DNA of 64,000 bases from Halomonas citrativorans (GTDB lineage: Bacteria; Pseudomonadota; Gammaproteobacteria; Pseudomonadales; Halomonadaceae). Within the stretch, counting starts at the first letter, position 1; each line of letters begins with the position of its first letter. Shown here piece after piece: positions 53,178 through 62,804 of the stretch. The stretch covers positions 372,001 through 436,000 of the forward strand of contig NZ_FUKM01000057.1 in NCBI RefSeq assembly GCF_900163645.1, read 5' to 3'. A program made the translations under genes and the position numbers. The notes under the pieces were generated by a model. That model searched no databases. It saw nothing but the letters and a program-made list of their open reading frames with translations, and was not told the DNA's origin.

Positions 53178-53182
53178 TACCA

Positions 53183-54955
53183 ATGACCGCGAACGCCATG
53201 CCGCGTGGCTTTCCGCTTCAGCACGCTACCTTTAACCATGTGTGGGCCGCGCTGCTGCTTGAGGAGCTTTACCGCTTGGGCATGCGCGACATTGTGCTGG
53301 CGCCTGGCTCGCGCTCGTCGCCGCTCACCATGGCGGCCAGCGAGCATGCGGGACTTCGCTGCCACTGCCATTTTGACGAGCGTGGCCTGGCCTTTATGGC
53401 ACTGGGTCTTGCGCGCGGAAGCGGCCGCCCGGTAGCGGTTATCACCACCTCGGGCACGGCGGTTGCCAATCTGTATCCTGCCGTTGTGGAAGCTAAGCTA
53501 ATGGGTGTGCCGCTGGTAGTGCTCTCAGCCGACCGTCCTATTGAATTACTGGATAACGGCAGTAATCAGGCTATCGACCAGCGCGATATCTTTGCTCGTC
53601 ATACCGTGGTGCATCACGACCTTCCGCCCCCAGGCCCTGAACTGAGCGCCGCGTTTCTACTCAGCACTATTGATCAGTCCATTGATCAACAGCAGCGTAC
53701 GCCAGGCCCTGTGCATTTTAACTGCCGCTACCGCGAGCCTCTTTACCCCGGCCACCAGAGAGAGGATGCCTCGGATTATCTGGCGCCTCTCGGAAGCTGG
53801 TTGGCCTCTTCAGTGCCGTGGAGCCAGTGGGTACCCAGTACGCAAGCGCCCGTGTTTTCTACCGAGTGGGCAGATTTTTCGTGTCAGAGAGGCGTTATCG
53901 TGGCGGGATGTATAGATGACCCGCACCAGGCGCAGCAGGTGGTGACGTTATCACGTCGATTAGGCTGGCCACTGTTGGCGGATCTACAAAGCCAGGTACG
54001 TTTTGACCGTCAAAACGTGATCCATTTTGACCTGGCGCTGCACGATCCTCATTTTGTCGAGGAGTTGGAGCGGGCCGATGTGTTGCTGCAATTTGGCGGG
54101 CGTCTTATCTCCAAGCGCCTGACGCAGTTTATTGCTCGTCATCCCTGGCAGGATGTTTGGCTGGTGGACTCGCGCCCCCAGCGGCTCGACCCTGATTACA
54201 GCGTTAAGCGCCGCTTCGTTTGCCCGCCCGAGGCCGTGGTGGCCGCGCTTGAACCTGAAAATAAACATGAGCGTGAGACTGGGACAGGTGCTGAGCGCAC
54301 GCCTTGGCACCGGCTTAACCAGTGCCAACAGCGCATCAGCGATATCGTGAATCAACGCTGTAACACCTTTTCAGAGCTGGGCATTTGTCATCGGCTGTTG
54401 CAGCAGGCAGCCGGGCAGCTGTTTGTCGGTAACAGTATGCCCGCAAGGCTGATGAACATGCTGGGCACGTACCGCACAGCGCCTTTGCGGGTATTTACCA
54501 ACCGCGGGGCTTCCGGTATCGATGGGCTGATCGCCACGGCCTACGGCGCCAGTGCTACCAGTGACCAGCCCACCACACTGATCGTGGGTGATATCAGCGC
54601 GCTGCATGATCTTAATAGCTTGGCGCTGCTGAAACAGGCCGTTCAACCGCTGGTGGTGATCATCCTCAACAATGACGGCGGCAGCATCTTTCATATGCTG
54701 CCAGTGCCTAATGAAGGTGAGCTACTTGAGCATTATTTCCGTCAGCCACACGGTTTGAACTTTGAGTACGTGGCGCAAATGTTTGGGCTTGCCTACGCTG
54801 CACCTGGCTCGCTGGAAAGTTTCGATGCGGCCTATGCCCGAGCCTTGGAAAGTGGCGTTACACTGATTGAGATTAACGTGCCGCATCAGCAAGTTGCAGA
54901 CGATCTTGTGGCGCTGGCGGCAACGCTGGGTAGGCTCGATAACCATGAAGACTGA
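53183..54955 (+). CDS. menD: SEPHCHC synthase (MenD)
   Basis: A 590-residue thiamine-diphosphate enzyme that joins isochorismate and 2-oxoglutarate. [14 protein letters not shown] near residue 33, [20 protein letters not shown] near 54 with the cofactor Glu, and [15 protein letters not shown] near 460 ending in NNDGG for ThDP and metal binding are typical. It follows menF by 5 bp, and menH overlaps its 3' end. Length is slightly above the E. coli protein through small loops. It is cytoplasmic. Confidence 0.95.
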   Translation: MTANAMPRGFPLQHATFNHVWAALLLEELYRLGMRDIVLAPGSRSSPLTMAASEHAGLRCHCHFDERGLAFMALGLARGSGRPVAVITTSGTAVANLYPAVVEAKLMGVPLVVLSADRPIELLDNGSNQAIDQRDIFARHTVVHHDLPPPGPELSAAFLLSTIDQSIDQQQRTPGPVHFNCRYREPLYPGHQREDASDYLAPLGSWLASSVPWSQWVPSTQAPVFSTEWADFSCQRGVIVAGCIDDPHQAQQVVTLSRRLGWPLLADLQSQVRFDRQNVIHFDLALHDPHFVEELERADVLLQFGGRLISKRLTQFIARHPWQDVWLVDSRPQRLDPDYSVKRRFVCPPEAVVAALEPENKHERETGTGAERTPWHRLNQCQQRISDIVNQRCNTFSELGICHRLLQQAAGQLFVGNSMPARLMNMLGTYRTAPLRVFTNRGASGIDGLIATAYGASATSDQPTTLIVGDISALHDLNSLALLKQAVQPLVVIILNNDGGSIFHMLPVPNEGELLEHYFRQPHGLNFEYVAQMFGLAYAAPGSLESFDAAYARALESGVTLIEINVPHQQVADDLVALAATLGRLDNHED

Positions 54956-55712
54956 ACATGAAGAGCACGCCCAGCCACTCCCAACGCTGGTTATGCTGCA
55001 CGGCTTGTTAGGTGATCGCTACGATTGGGCGGAGGTCATCGCCGCGTTGAAAGATGTGCCGTGCCTGGCGTTGGATTTACCGGGCCACGGCCAAAATCAC
55101 CAGGTGGCGGTCAACTCTTTCTCCGCTTTTCATCACTGGCTAACCGATACGTTGGCCGCGCAGGATATTCACCGCTATTGCTTGCTGGGCTACTCGCTGG
55201 GAGGGCGTTTGGCGCTTGATCACGCCAGCCGCCAACCTGCGGGGCTTGAGGCGCTTTGGCTGGAGAGCGCTCATCCAGGCTTGCCGGAAAGCGAGCGCGA
55301 TGAGCGTATTACTCATGATGCACGCTGGGCACAACGTTTTGCACTGGAACCTCTTGAACGCGTGCTTACCGACTGGTATCGGCAATCCGTCTTTGCTGAC
55401 CTTACGCATACGCAGCGAGCGCGGCAGATTGAACGACGGCTGGCCAATCATGGCCCGTCCGTGGCGACAATGCTGCGAAGCACGTCGCTCGGCAGGCAGT
55501 CATCTCAGTGGCCGTGGCTGGCTGAAACGTCACTTCCCATTGGTTACTTTTCAGGTCGGCAGGATACTAAATTTCATGCACTTGCCGACCGCTTGGCTAA
55601 CGTAGCCCCTCGTGTGCACCTTATAGCGCTGGAAGGTGGGCATAACCTGCATACAGAGCAAGCGAAAAGCATCGCCGAACCGATTAGCCGATGGTATCAA
55701 CGCCTCGGCTAA
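54945..55712 (+). CDS. menH: SHCHC synthase (MenH)
   Basis: A 255-residue alpha/beta hydrolase. [14 protein letters not shown] near residue 17, the nucleophile motif [15 protein letters not shown] near 83, FSGRQDTKF near 207 with the acid Asp, and [11 protein letters not shown] near 233 with the His give the triad. It removes pyruvate from the MenD product. The ATG overlaps the menD end, so they are translationally coupled. It is the last rightward gene before the convergent dicarboxylate carrier gene. Confidence 0.9.
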   Translation: MKTEHEEHAQPLPTLVMLHGLLGDRYDWAEVIAALKDVPCLALDLPGHGQNHQVAVNSFSAFHHWLTDTLAAQDIHRYCLLGYSLGGRLALDHASRQPAGLEALWLESAHPGLPESERDERITHDARWAQRFALEPLERVLTDWYRQSVFADLTHTQRARQIERRLANHGPSVATMLRSTSLGRQSSQWPWLAETSLPIGYFSGRQDTKFHALADRLANVAPRVHLIALEGGHNLHTEQAKSIAEPISRWYQRLG

Positions 55713-55731
55713 ACGGCTCGCTCACCTGGAT

Positions 55732-57201
55732 TCAGTTAATCAACAGCAGCCACGGCAAACCGATAGCCAGCCAGGCCACTAAGAACAGCAGACCAAAAAT
55801 AGCCCCTAGCCGCCAATAAAGGGCGCTTGGCAGATAACCGCTGCCATAGTAAACCGGGCTTGGGCCGGTGCCGTAGGGGGTAATAATGCCCATAAAGCCC
55901 AGTGTGGGGAGCAGCAGGAGGATAAACATCTGCATATCCAACCCTGCAATACCGGAAGCCGCCGCCAGCATCACCGGCAATAGGGCGGTAACGTGGGCCG
56001 TGACGCTGGCAAACAGGTAGTGCAGGAGATAGAAAATCACCGTGAGCGCCACCATCGCCATTACGGGGTTAAAGTGACTGATTTGTTCACCCACCATGCC
56101 ACCAAACCAATTGACGAACCCGACCTGGCTTAGCCCGCCTGCCAGCGCCACCAGTGTTGCAAACCACACAAAGGTATTCCAGGCAGCTCGATTGTCGAGG
56201 ATATCGTTCCAGCTCACGATGCCGGTCAGCAGCATGCAGCAAATCACCACCAGGCCTACCAGGGATGCGGACACAACATCGCCCGCAAAAATCCACAGCA
56301 GTAGCGCAGTGACAACCATGATGACCAACAGTATCTCGTTGCGAGTAAGCGCACCCAGTTTGTTCAGCTCATCCCGCGCCCAGTTGGACACTTCTTCACC
56401 GGCTTTCACTTCTGGCGCGCATAGCCAGTAACAGAGCAGTGGGACCAGCAACAGCAGCAGAATGCCAGCGGGCGCTACGGCGATAAACCATTGCCCCCAG
56501 TTAATATGGATACCGGTAGCGCTTTCTGTCAGAGCAATGGCCAACAGGTTGGGGGCAAGCGCGGTTAGAAACAGTGAGCTGGTCACACAAGTAGAGGTGA
56601 TCGCTGTCCACATCAGAAAACTGCCCATGCGTTTCATGCTGGGGTCATTGGGCTGGGAGTCGTAAAGTGGTGGTAGATTGCGAATGACTGGATAAATGGT
56701 GCCCCCGCTACGTGCCGTGTTGGAAGGTGTAAAAGGCGCCAGCACCGCATCGGCGATCATTACCGCGTAGCCCAGCGTTAATGTGCGCTTGCCCATGGCT
56801 TTGACCAGCCAAAGTGATATGCGCCTGCCAAGGCCGGTTTTTTCATACCCCAGCGCGAACATAAACGCGCCAAAAATTAGCCATACAGTCGAGTTGGTGA
56901 ACCCCGAAACTGCCCATGAAAAGGCCTGGTTGGCAGCATTAAAGCCTTCGGTCGCTAGCTGTTCGGGTGAAAACAGCACCCAGCGGGAGAGCAGTGCAAC
57001 CAGAGTCACGCCGATTAACCCAATGACCGCGCCTGGCAAGGGTTCAAAAATCAGCCCAACCACACAGCCCAGGAAAATAGCGAAGAAGTACCAAGCGTGA
57101 GGGGCAACCCCCTCAGGCGTGGGTATCAACGCAACGATAATGGCCACTACAAGCGGCGCCAACAACTTCCAGTCAAATGCCGATTGCACGCTACTGTTCA
57201 T
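55732..57201 (-). CDS. DASS-family dicarboxylate carrier (CitT/TtdT type)
   Basis: A 489-residue membrane transporter with about twelve hydrophobic segments. The APFTPSNTARSGGTIYPVIR stretch near residue 150 contains the SNT motif of the divalent anion/sodium symporter family, and GIITPYGTGPSPVYYGSGYL near 435 is the matching second-half motif. The closest type is CitT/TtdT, antiporters that exchange succinate for citrate, tartrate or fumarate. Divergent placement from frdABCD suggests import of fumarate or malate in exchange for succinate. The ATG at 57201 is preceded by GAGGGGGG; a longer start at 57273 has none. Confidence 0.88.
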   Translation of the reverse strand: MNSSVQSAFDWKLLAPLVVAIIVALIPTPEGVAPHAWYFFAIFLGCVVGLIFEPLPGAVIGLIGVTLVALLSRWVLFSPEQLATEGFNAANQAFSWAVSGFTNSTVWLIFGAFMFALGYEKTGLGRRISLWLVKAMGKRTLTLGYAVMIADAVLAPFTPSNTARSGGTIYPVIRNLPPLYDSQPNDPSMKRMGSFLMWTAITSTCVTSSLFLTALAPNLLAIALTESATGIHINWGQWFIAVAPAGILLLLLVPLLCYWLCAPEVKAGEEVSNWARDELNKLGALTRNEILLVIMVVTALLLWIFAGDVVSASLVGLVVICCMLLTGIVSWNDILDNRAAWNTFVWFATLVALAGGLSQVGFVNWFGGMVGEQISHFNPVMAMVALTVIFYLLHYLFASVTAHVTALLPVMLAAASGIAGLDMQMFILLLLPTLGFMGIITPYGTGPSPVYYGSGYLPSALYWRLGAIFGLLFLVAWLAIGLPWLLLIN

Positions 57202-57545
57202 ATCCAGCTGCCCCCCTCTTATTGGCTGCGAAAGCAGCCGAATCTCTTCACTGCTAACGCTGTTGATTTTCATCTGCTTGCGGTTACATACATTGCAGAG
57301 AATGGCGATAGCGACTAATAGTTAAAAATTGTAGTTGGAATTCTTTATTAAAATTAATAAATGAGAAATTAAACTTAACTACTCTTGTTAAAGCATCGCC
57401 TGTCTTAAAGGTGCATTTCTTGATATGCGTCAATAGAGCCTGGCATGCGGGGATAGCACGTACCTGGAGTGTGATAAGTTCAAAGACACCGCATCGAAGC
57501 GTGTCGTCACTACCGCCTTTGGCCTGGCTACAGAAAGGGAGCATC
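57202..57545. promoter_or_regulatory. Divergent control region between the dicarboxylate carrier and frdA
   Basis: This 344-bp region is AT-rich in its middle and has no gene. It holds a near-consensus FNR/ANR box (next entry). Downstream, GATAGC at 57452-57457 is a possible -10 element at about the distance expected for an FNR-activated promoter. The left part holds the carrier leader with its G-rich ribosome-binding site. GGGAG precedes the frdA ATG. One box could serve both directions. Confidence 0.55.
57420..57433. promoter_or_regulatory. FNR/ANR-type box ahead of frdA
   Basis: TTGAT-ATGC-GTCAA matches the FNR consensus TTGAT-N4-ATCAA at nine of ten positions. It lies 112 bp before the frdA start codon. 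FNR/ANR proteins activate anaerobic genes when oxygen is low. It fits the role of the downstream fumarate reductase genes. Binding is inferred from sequence only. Confidence 0.65.
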
Positions 57546-59333
57546 ATGCAGCATCGAGATTTCGATATCGTGATTGTGGGTGGAGGCGGCGCAGGCTTGC
57601 GTGCCGCTATCGCCGCGGCAGAAAGCGCCAAGGCACAGGGCATTTCTCAAAGCATCGCACTGATTTCCAAGGTCTATCCTATGCGCTCCCATACCGTTGC
57701 TGCTGAGGGTGGTGCGGCGGCGGTAACCAGCGAGGAGGATACGCATCAGGCACATTTTGACGACACTGTGTCGGGTGGCGACTGGCTGGTTGAGCAAGGC
57801 GTGGTGGATTATTTTGTGCATCATGCCTACCAGGAGCTGGTGCAGATGGAGCGCTGGGGCTGCCCCTGGAGCCGCAAGGAGGATGGTAATGTGCAGGTAC
57901 GCCGCTTTGGCGGCATGAAAACCGCACGTACCTGGTTTGCCGCCGATAAAACCGGCTTTCACATGCTGCATACCTTGTTTCAAACCTCGCTCAAATACTC
58001 CCAGATTGAGCGCTTCGATGAGTATTTCGTCCTTGATCTTGCCGTGCACGAAGGGGCTGTCATTGGCGTCATTGCTCTTCAAGTGGCCACCGGTGAGCTT
58101 ATTCTGCTGCGCGCCAAAGCCGTGGTATTGGCAACAGGAGGTGCCGGGCGCCTGTTTCGCTTTAATACCAACGCAGGGATCGTGACCGGCGACGGGATGG
58201 CGATAGCCTATCGCCACGGCGTGGCGCTCAGGGACATGGAGTTTGTTCAGTATCACCCCACGGGCCTTCCCGGCTCCGGCATTTTAATTACCGAAGCGTG
58301 TCGTGGTGAAGGCGGTATCTTGCTTAACAAAGATGGCTATCGCTACCTTCAGGATTACGGGCTGGGCCCGGAAACCCCACTGGGCAAGCCTGAAAACAAG
58401 TACATGGAGCTGGGCCCTCGCGATAAGCTCTCACAGGCCTTTTGGCAGGAGCAGCAGGCGGGCCGCACCGGCACCTTTGGCGATAGCGATGTGGTCTATC
58501 TAGACCTGCGCCACTTGGGCGAAGCCTACCTTCTGGAGCGCCTGCCCTTTATCTGCGAGCTGGCCAAATCCTACATTAACGTTGACCCGGTCAAAGAGCC
58601 GATCCCTATTCGCCCAGCGGTGCACTACACCATGGGCGGTATCAAAACCAATCCCCACTGTGAAACGTCGGTTGCCGGGCTTTATGCGGCGGGCGAATGC
58701 GCCTCTGTTGGTTTACATGGTGCTAATCGCTTAGGCTCAAATTCGCTCACCGAACTACTGGTGTTTGGTCGTTTAGCGGGGGAGCAGGCAAGCCAGCGCG
58801 CGGCGCAAACCGAGTGGGCAGACATGAACCTTTTGGAAACCCAGGCTGCCCATCAGCAGGCAAAGCTAGCGCATCTTTGTGATGGTGAGGGCAGCGGCGA
58901 GACTTGGGTGACGCTTAAGCATGCCATGGTGCAGGCCATGGAGAGTGGCTGCGGTATTTATCGTACCGAAGAGGGTATGCGGCAGTCGTTGGAGACGATT
59001 CGTGAACTGCGGGCGCGCTACCAGAAGATTCGTGTCAACGACACCAGCAAAATATTCAACACAGAGTTGCTTGAGTGCATTGAACTTGGCTATGGGCTGG
59101 ATATTGCCGAGGCATCTTGCCTTGGTGCACTGGAACGGCGTGAGTCCCGCGGCGCTCACCAGCGCTTGGATGAAGGCATGCAAAAGCGCGATGACGTTAA
59201 CTACCTCAAGCACAGCCAGGTGTTTTATCAGGGCGATGCACACGCTCGGTTGGCATGGCAGGAAGTTGACGTGCGTTTTTCCGCGCCCGCAGAACGTACC
59301 TATGGGGATGCGTCCAAGGGAGGCAAGGCATGA
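57546..59333 (+). CDS. frdA: Fumarate reductase flavoprotein subunit (FrdA)
   Basis: A 595-residue flavoprotein. [16 protein letters not shown] near residues 6-21 is the FAD Rossmann motif; SHTVAAEGG with His49 is the covalent FAD site, and its Ala-Glu form is the FrdA rather than SdhA version. [17 protein letters not shown] near 237 and [11 protein letters not shown] near 390 are active-site motifs. It reduces fumarate to succinate at the inner face of the membrane. The ATG at 57546 has GGGAG upstream. It overlaps frdB by 4 bases. Confidence 0.95.
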   Translation: MQHRDFDIVIVGGGGAGLRAAIAAAESAKAQGISQSIALISKVYPMRSHTVAAEGGAAAVTSEEDTHQAHFDDTVSGGDWLVEQGVVDYFVHHAYQELVQMERWGCPWSRKEDGNVQVRRFGGMKTARTWFAADKTGFHMLHTLFQTSLKYSQIERFDEYFVLDLAVHEGAVIGVIALQVATGELILLRAKAVVLATGGAGRLFRFNTNAGIVTGDGMAIAYRHGVALRDMEFVQYHPTGLPGSGILITEACRGEGGILLNKDGYRYLQDYGLGPETPLGKPENKYMELGPRDKLSQAFWQEQQAGRTGTFGDSDVVYLDLRHLGEAYLLERLPFICELAKSYINVDPVKEPIPIRPAVHYTMGGIKTNPHCETSVAGLYAAGECASVGLHGANRLGSNSLTELLVFGRLAGEQASQRAAQTEWADMNLLETQAAHQQAKLAHLCDGEGSGETWVTLKHAMVQAMESGCGIYRTEEGMRQSLETIRELRARYQKIRVNDTSKIFNTELLECIELGYGLDIAEASCLGALERRESRGAHQRLDEGMQKRDDVNYLKHSQVFYQGDAHARLAWQEVDVRFSAPAERTYGDASKGGKA

Positions 59334-60082
59334 GTGCTCAGCAGGTATCCACCCGGCGCATCAGCGTCAAACGCTATTTACCCGACAATTCTACCGAGCC
59401 CTATTGGCAGGAGTATGAGCTGCCAGTCGACGACAGCACCTCATTGCTGGATGCGCTGAATCACATCAAAGAGCAGCTCGACAGCACTCTGAGCTACCGC
59501 TGGTCGTGTCGCATGGCGATCTGTGGCTCCTGTGGCGTTATGGTGAATGGCGTCCCCAAGCTTGGCTGTAAGACCTTCCTGCGCGACTTCGACGATGAGA
59601 TCCGCATTGAACCATTGGCGCACTTTCCCGTGCAGCGCGACCTGGTGGTTGATATGGAGATATTCCTCGATCACCTGGCCGCCGTTAAGCCCTATCTGAT
59701 AGACGACAATCCGGTAAAGCCCTTTGATCCGAAGGCGCCAGAAACCTATCGACAGTCGCCCAGACAGCTTGCCCGTTACAAGCAGTTCGCTAACTGTATC
59801 AACTGTGGGCTTTGCTACTCCGCTTGCCCGCAGTTTGGGCTTAATCCTGAGTTTATTGGCCCAGGAGCCATTGCACTGGGGCACCGCTATAACCTGGACA
59901 GCCGGGACCATGGCAGCACGCAGCGAATGGCCGAATTGAACCGCCATGAAGGTGTGTGGAGCTGCACCTTTGTGGGCTTTTGCTCAAAGGTGTGTCCCAA
60001 GCACGTTGACCCAGCGGCGGCTATCAATCAGAGCAAAGTGGCGTCCGCTAAGCACACGCTAATTGCGCTGTTTAAGGGCTAG
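59330..60082 (+). CDS. frdB: Fumarate reductase iron-sulfur subunit (FrdB)
   Basis: A 250-residue iron-sulfur protein. [20 protein letters not shown] near residue 62 and the next Cys bind the 2Fe-2S cluster; [12 protein letters not shown] near 154 and [17 protein letters not shown] near 208 bind the two other clusters. It passes electrons from quinol to FrdA. The ATG overlaps the frdA stop in an ATGA junction. It belongs to the four-subunit, FrdABCD type found in Enterobacteriaceae. Length fits. Confidence 0.95.
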   Translation: MSAQQVSTRRISVKRYLPDNSTEPYWQEYELPVDDSTSLLDALNHIKEQLDSTLSYRWSCRMAICGSCGVMVNGVPKLGCKTFLRDFDDEIRIEPLAHFPVQRDLVVDMEIFLDHLAAVKPYLIDDNPVKPFDPKAPETYRQSPRQLARYKQFANCINCGLCYSACPQFGLNPEFIGPGAIALGHRYNLDSRDHGSTQRMAELNRHEGVWSCTFVGFCSKVCPKHVDPAAAINQSKVASAKHTLIALFKG

Positions 60083-60092
60083 GAGAAAGGGT

Positions 60093-60494
60093 ATGGATAA
60101 GTCGACATCTCAACGCTTTGTGCCGTTAAAACGTAACTGGTGGCTGAAACTCCGCTTTTTTAAACTCTATATGCTGCGTGAAGCGACGGTGTTACCGCTG
60201 GTTTTTTTCCTGCTCTGCATACTGGCGGGCATGGTCGCGCTGCTCCAGGGCCCAGAGAGTTGGCAACGATGGATCGCCTTTATGGGATCTCCCATCGTTT
60301 TGCTGCTCAACCTTTTGGCGCTAGCCGCCAGCCTGTTTCACGCGGCGACCTTTTTTGTGCTGTTTCCTCGCGTTATGCCGCTGCGCATCGGTAACTACCA
60401 ACTACCGGATAAGGCGATTGTGGCGGGACAGTGGGCGGGCGTGCTGGCCGTACTGCTGCTGTTCATCTGGCTGTTTGGGAGGGCGTCCGTATGA
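60093..60494 (+). CDS. frdC: Fumarate reductase membrane anchor subunit C (FrdC)
   Basis: A 133-residue membrane protein with three hydrophobic segments (about residues 30-50, 65-88, 105-128). WWLKLRFFKLYMLREATVLP near residue 17 matches FrdC, including the conserved Arg-Glu of the quinone site. It anchors the complex without heme and forms a menaquinol site with FrdD. It follows frdB by 10 bp with AGGAG before the ATG, and overlaps frdD. Confidence 0.93.
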   Translation: MDKSTSQRFVPLKRNWWLKLRFFKLYMLREATVLPLVFFLLCILAGMVALLQGPESWQRWIAFMGSPIVLLLNLLALAASLFHAATFFVLFPRVMPLRIGNYQLPDKAIVAGQWAGVLAVLLLFIWLFGRASV

Positions 60495-60910
60495 CTAAAC
60501 CAACCATGAATACGCCAAGCACGGACAGTCAGCGTACGAACCAGCCTCCCCACCACCAGGCCTACGATGAGTCGCTGTGGTGGGGGCTATTCAGTGCAGG
60601 CGGCGTCTGTTTTGCTGTGCTGCTGCCCTCTGCCATCCTGTTTTTTGCCGTGCTGCTTCCCTTGGGCTGGCTACCTGCCGACGCACTCAGCCATGAGCGG
60701 GCATCGCGACTGCTATTCAGCGTGCCAGGCTTTCTGTTTGTGGGCGCGGCGGTCTGTTTGCCGCTGTTTCATGCCGCCCATCGCCTGCGCCACGGAATGT
60801 TTGACCTTATTTTGGGCCGCGACACTACCAATAAAAAGCTGATGTATGGCGCTGCGGCGCTGTTAAGCCTTCTGGCACTAGGGCTGGTCGTGGCAGGTAT
60901 GTTTCGCTAA
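60491..60910 (+). CDS. frdD: Fumarate reductase membrane anchor subunit D (FrdD)
   Basis: A 139-residue membrane protein with three hydrophobic segments after a polar 30-residue N-terminus that is longer than in E. coli. WWGLFSAGGVCFAVLLPSAI near residue 32 and LPLGWLPADALSHERA near 60 match FrdD; LFHAAHRLRHGMFDL near 95 is also typical. It forms the membrane anchor and quinol site with FrdC. The start overlaps the frdC stop in ATGA. The next gene is menB after 41 bp. Confidence 0.92.
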   Translation: MTKPTMNTPSTDSQRTNQPPHHQAYDESLWWGLFSAGGVCFAVLLPSAILFFAVLLPLGWLPADALSHERASRLLFSVPGFLFVGAAVCLPLFHAAHRLRHGMFDLILGRDTTNKKLMYGAAALLSLLALGLVVAGMFR

Positions 60911-60951
60911 GCCCGAAAGACGCCAATACCTAATGAATCAGGGAACTTTGA

Positions 60952-61812
60952 ATGATCCACGGACTTACAGAAGCGGAACTCTATCAACCGGTTGAGTGGC
61001 AGGACCACTCCGGCGACTACCAGGATATTCGGTATCATATCTCCAAAGAGGGCATTGCGCGCATTACCATCAACCGCCCAGAGGTGCGTAACGCCTTTCG
61101 CCCCTTAACGGTTAGCGAAATGATTCAGGCGCTTGGTCGCGCACGTCACGATAGTAGCGTCGGCGCGATTTTGCTCACCGGCGAAGGCGATAAAGCGTTC
61201 TGCTCCGGCGGTGATCAGCGCATTCGCGGTGACTATGGCGGCTACCAGGATGAGCAGGGCACTCATCACCTGAACGTGCTGGATTTTCAGCGCGATATTC
61301 GTACCTGTCCCAAGCCGGTTGTTGCCATGGTGGCAGGCTACGCGATTGGTGGTGGGCATGTGTTGCATCTTATGTGCGATCTGACCATTGCGGCGGATAA
61401 TGCGGTTTTTGGCCAGACCGGCCCCAAGGTAGGCTCTTTCGACGGCGGCTACGGTGCCTCGTATATGGCGCGCATTGTGGGCCAGAAGAAAGCTCGCGAA
61501 ATCTGGTTTTTGTGCCGTCAGTACAGCGCTGCACAAGCGCTGGAGATGGGCTTGGTCAACCACGTGGTGCCGCTGGATGAGCTTGAAAAAGAGAGCGTGC
61601 GCTGGTGCCGGGAGATGCTGCAGCACAGCCCCATGGCGTTACGCTGCTTGAAAGCGGCACTGAATGCCGACTGCGATGGCCAGGCCGGGCTGCAGGAGCT
61701 AGCGGGTAACGCCACTATGCTCTATTACATGACCGATGAAGGCCAAGAGGGGCGTAACGCGTTTAATGAGAAGCGGCCCCCGGATTTCTCACGCTATCCG
61801 CGTAACCCTTAA
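60952..61812 (+). CDS. menB: 1,4-dihydroxy-2-naphthoyl-CoA synthase (MenB)
   Basis: A 286-residue crotonase-family enzyme that closes the second ring from o-succinylbenzoyl-Co[18 protein letters not shown] near residue 82, [17 protein letters not shown] near 127 for the oxyanion hole, and [19 protein letters not shown] near 151 are MenB hallmarks; the C-terminal [19 protein letters not shown] is the usual helix-swapped end. It is very close to the enterobacterial type. It follows frdD by 41 bp and touches menC in a TAATG junction. Confidence 0.95.
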   Translation: MIHGLTEAELYQPVEWQDHSGDYQDIRYHISKEGIARITINRPEVRNAFRPLTVSEMIQALGRARHDSSVGAILLTGEGDKAFCSGGDQRIRGDYGGYQDEQGTHHLNVLDFQRDIRTCPKPVVAMVAGYAIGGGHVLHLMCDLTIAADNAVFGQTGPKVGSFDGGYGASYMARIVGQKKAREIWFLCRQYSAAQALEMGLVNHVVPLDELEKESVRWCREMLQHSPMALRCLKAALNADCDGQAGLQELAGNATMLYYMTDEGQEGRNAFNEKRPPDFSRYPRNP

Positions 61813-62786
61813 TGCCATTAGCGCTTTACCGCTACGCGCTGCCACTTCGCCAGCCGCTGCTGCTTAACGGCCAGTGGATCACGCAGCGTGAAGGGCTGTT
61901 GGTGTCGGTTAACGGGCAGTGGGGTGACATTGCGCCACTGCCCGGCTTTTCAGTTGAAACCTTAACCGATGCCGAGACTGAAAGCAGGGCCTGCCTAACC
62001 GCCTTGACGCGCGGTGAAAAAGCAGTGCCCACGCTCCCTTCGGTACAGTTCGGGTTCGGCTGTGCACAGCACGTTTGGCCCCAACACTGTCCCGCCGCGT
62101 TAGCGCCTTACCCACTATTACAAGGCGAACCCGTATCGCTGATCGCGATGCTGGATAGCGCGTTAGACAACATACGCAAGGGCGGGCAGCCGCCACCTTC
62201 GCGCCTCAAACTCAAGGTAGCGCGTTACGCAATGAGCGACGAGCTAGCGCTGATCGCCAATCTGGCTGAAAAGCTGCCCGCTACCCAACTGATTCTGGAT
62301 GCCAACGGCGGCTGGACACGTGAGGAGGCCACGCGATTTTGTCGACAGCTACCGCGTGAACAGATCGACTACCTGGAAGAGCCTTGCTCCACGTTTGCTG
62401 ACGCCATTGCCGTGGCCGATGCAGCGGGCGTGAAGATTGCGCTGGATGAAACGTTGTCACGTAACGCGCCCTGGTATTCCCATCCTCATATTGCCGCCCT
62501 GGTGATTAAGCCTACATTGATAGGCGCATTAAGCGCCTGCGAGGCACTTGTACAGCGGGCGCGGGCAGATAATCTGCGGGTGGTTATTTCCTCAAGTTTC
62601 GAGTCTGACCTTGGCCTGGGCTTGCTGGCTCGGCTGGCCTGCCAATGGGCGCCCGAAGAACCACCGGGGCTGGATACCGGAAACTGGCTGGCTGAACGGG
62701 TAACCACCACGGCAGGTGATGTCGTTGCCGGGCGCTTAACGTGCCTCTATCAAGCGACGTGTCTCTATCAAGCTATGCAGGAATAA
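61812..62786 (+). CDS. menC: o-Succinylbenzoate synthase (MenC)
   Basis: A 324-residue enolase-superfamily enzyme that dehydrates SHCHC. LKLKVARYA near residue 133 has the catalytic Lys pair, LILDANGGW near 161 and DYLEEPC and KIALDE give the three metal acids, and LVIKPTLIGAL near 235 holds the second Lys. The last residues contain a small tandem duplication TCLYQA-TCLYQA. The ATG overlaps the menB stop by one base. Confidence 0.93.
   Translation: MPLALYRYALPLRQPLLLNGQWITQREGLLVSVNGQWGDIAPLPGFSVETLTDAETESRACLTALTRGEKAVPTLPSVQFGFGCAQHVWPQHCPAALAPYPLLQGEPVSLIAMLDSALDNIRKGGQPPPSRLKLKVARYAMSDELALIANLAEKLPATQLILDANGGWTREEATRFCRQLPREQIDYLEEPCSTFADAIAVADAAGVKIALDETLSRNAPWYSHPHIAALVIKPTLIGALSACEALVQRARADNLRVVISSSFESDLGLGLLARLACQWAPEEPPGLDTGNWLAERVTTTAGDVVAGRLTCLYQATCLYQAMQE
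62739..62774 (+). repeat. 18-bp tandem duplication at the 3' end of menC
   Basis: Two 18-bp units (62739-62756 and 62757-62774) differ at two positions and give a repeated TCLYQA in the protein tail. It looks like a recent slip-strand event at a tolerant C-terminus. Confidence 0.75.
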
Positions 62787-62804
62787 CCAGGAGCGTGCCG
62801 AGTG

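Noticed and set aside
57528..58256. Long open frame antisense to frdA
   Set aside because: The frame covers the conserved FAD region of frdA and has no features of a real protein.
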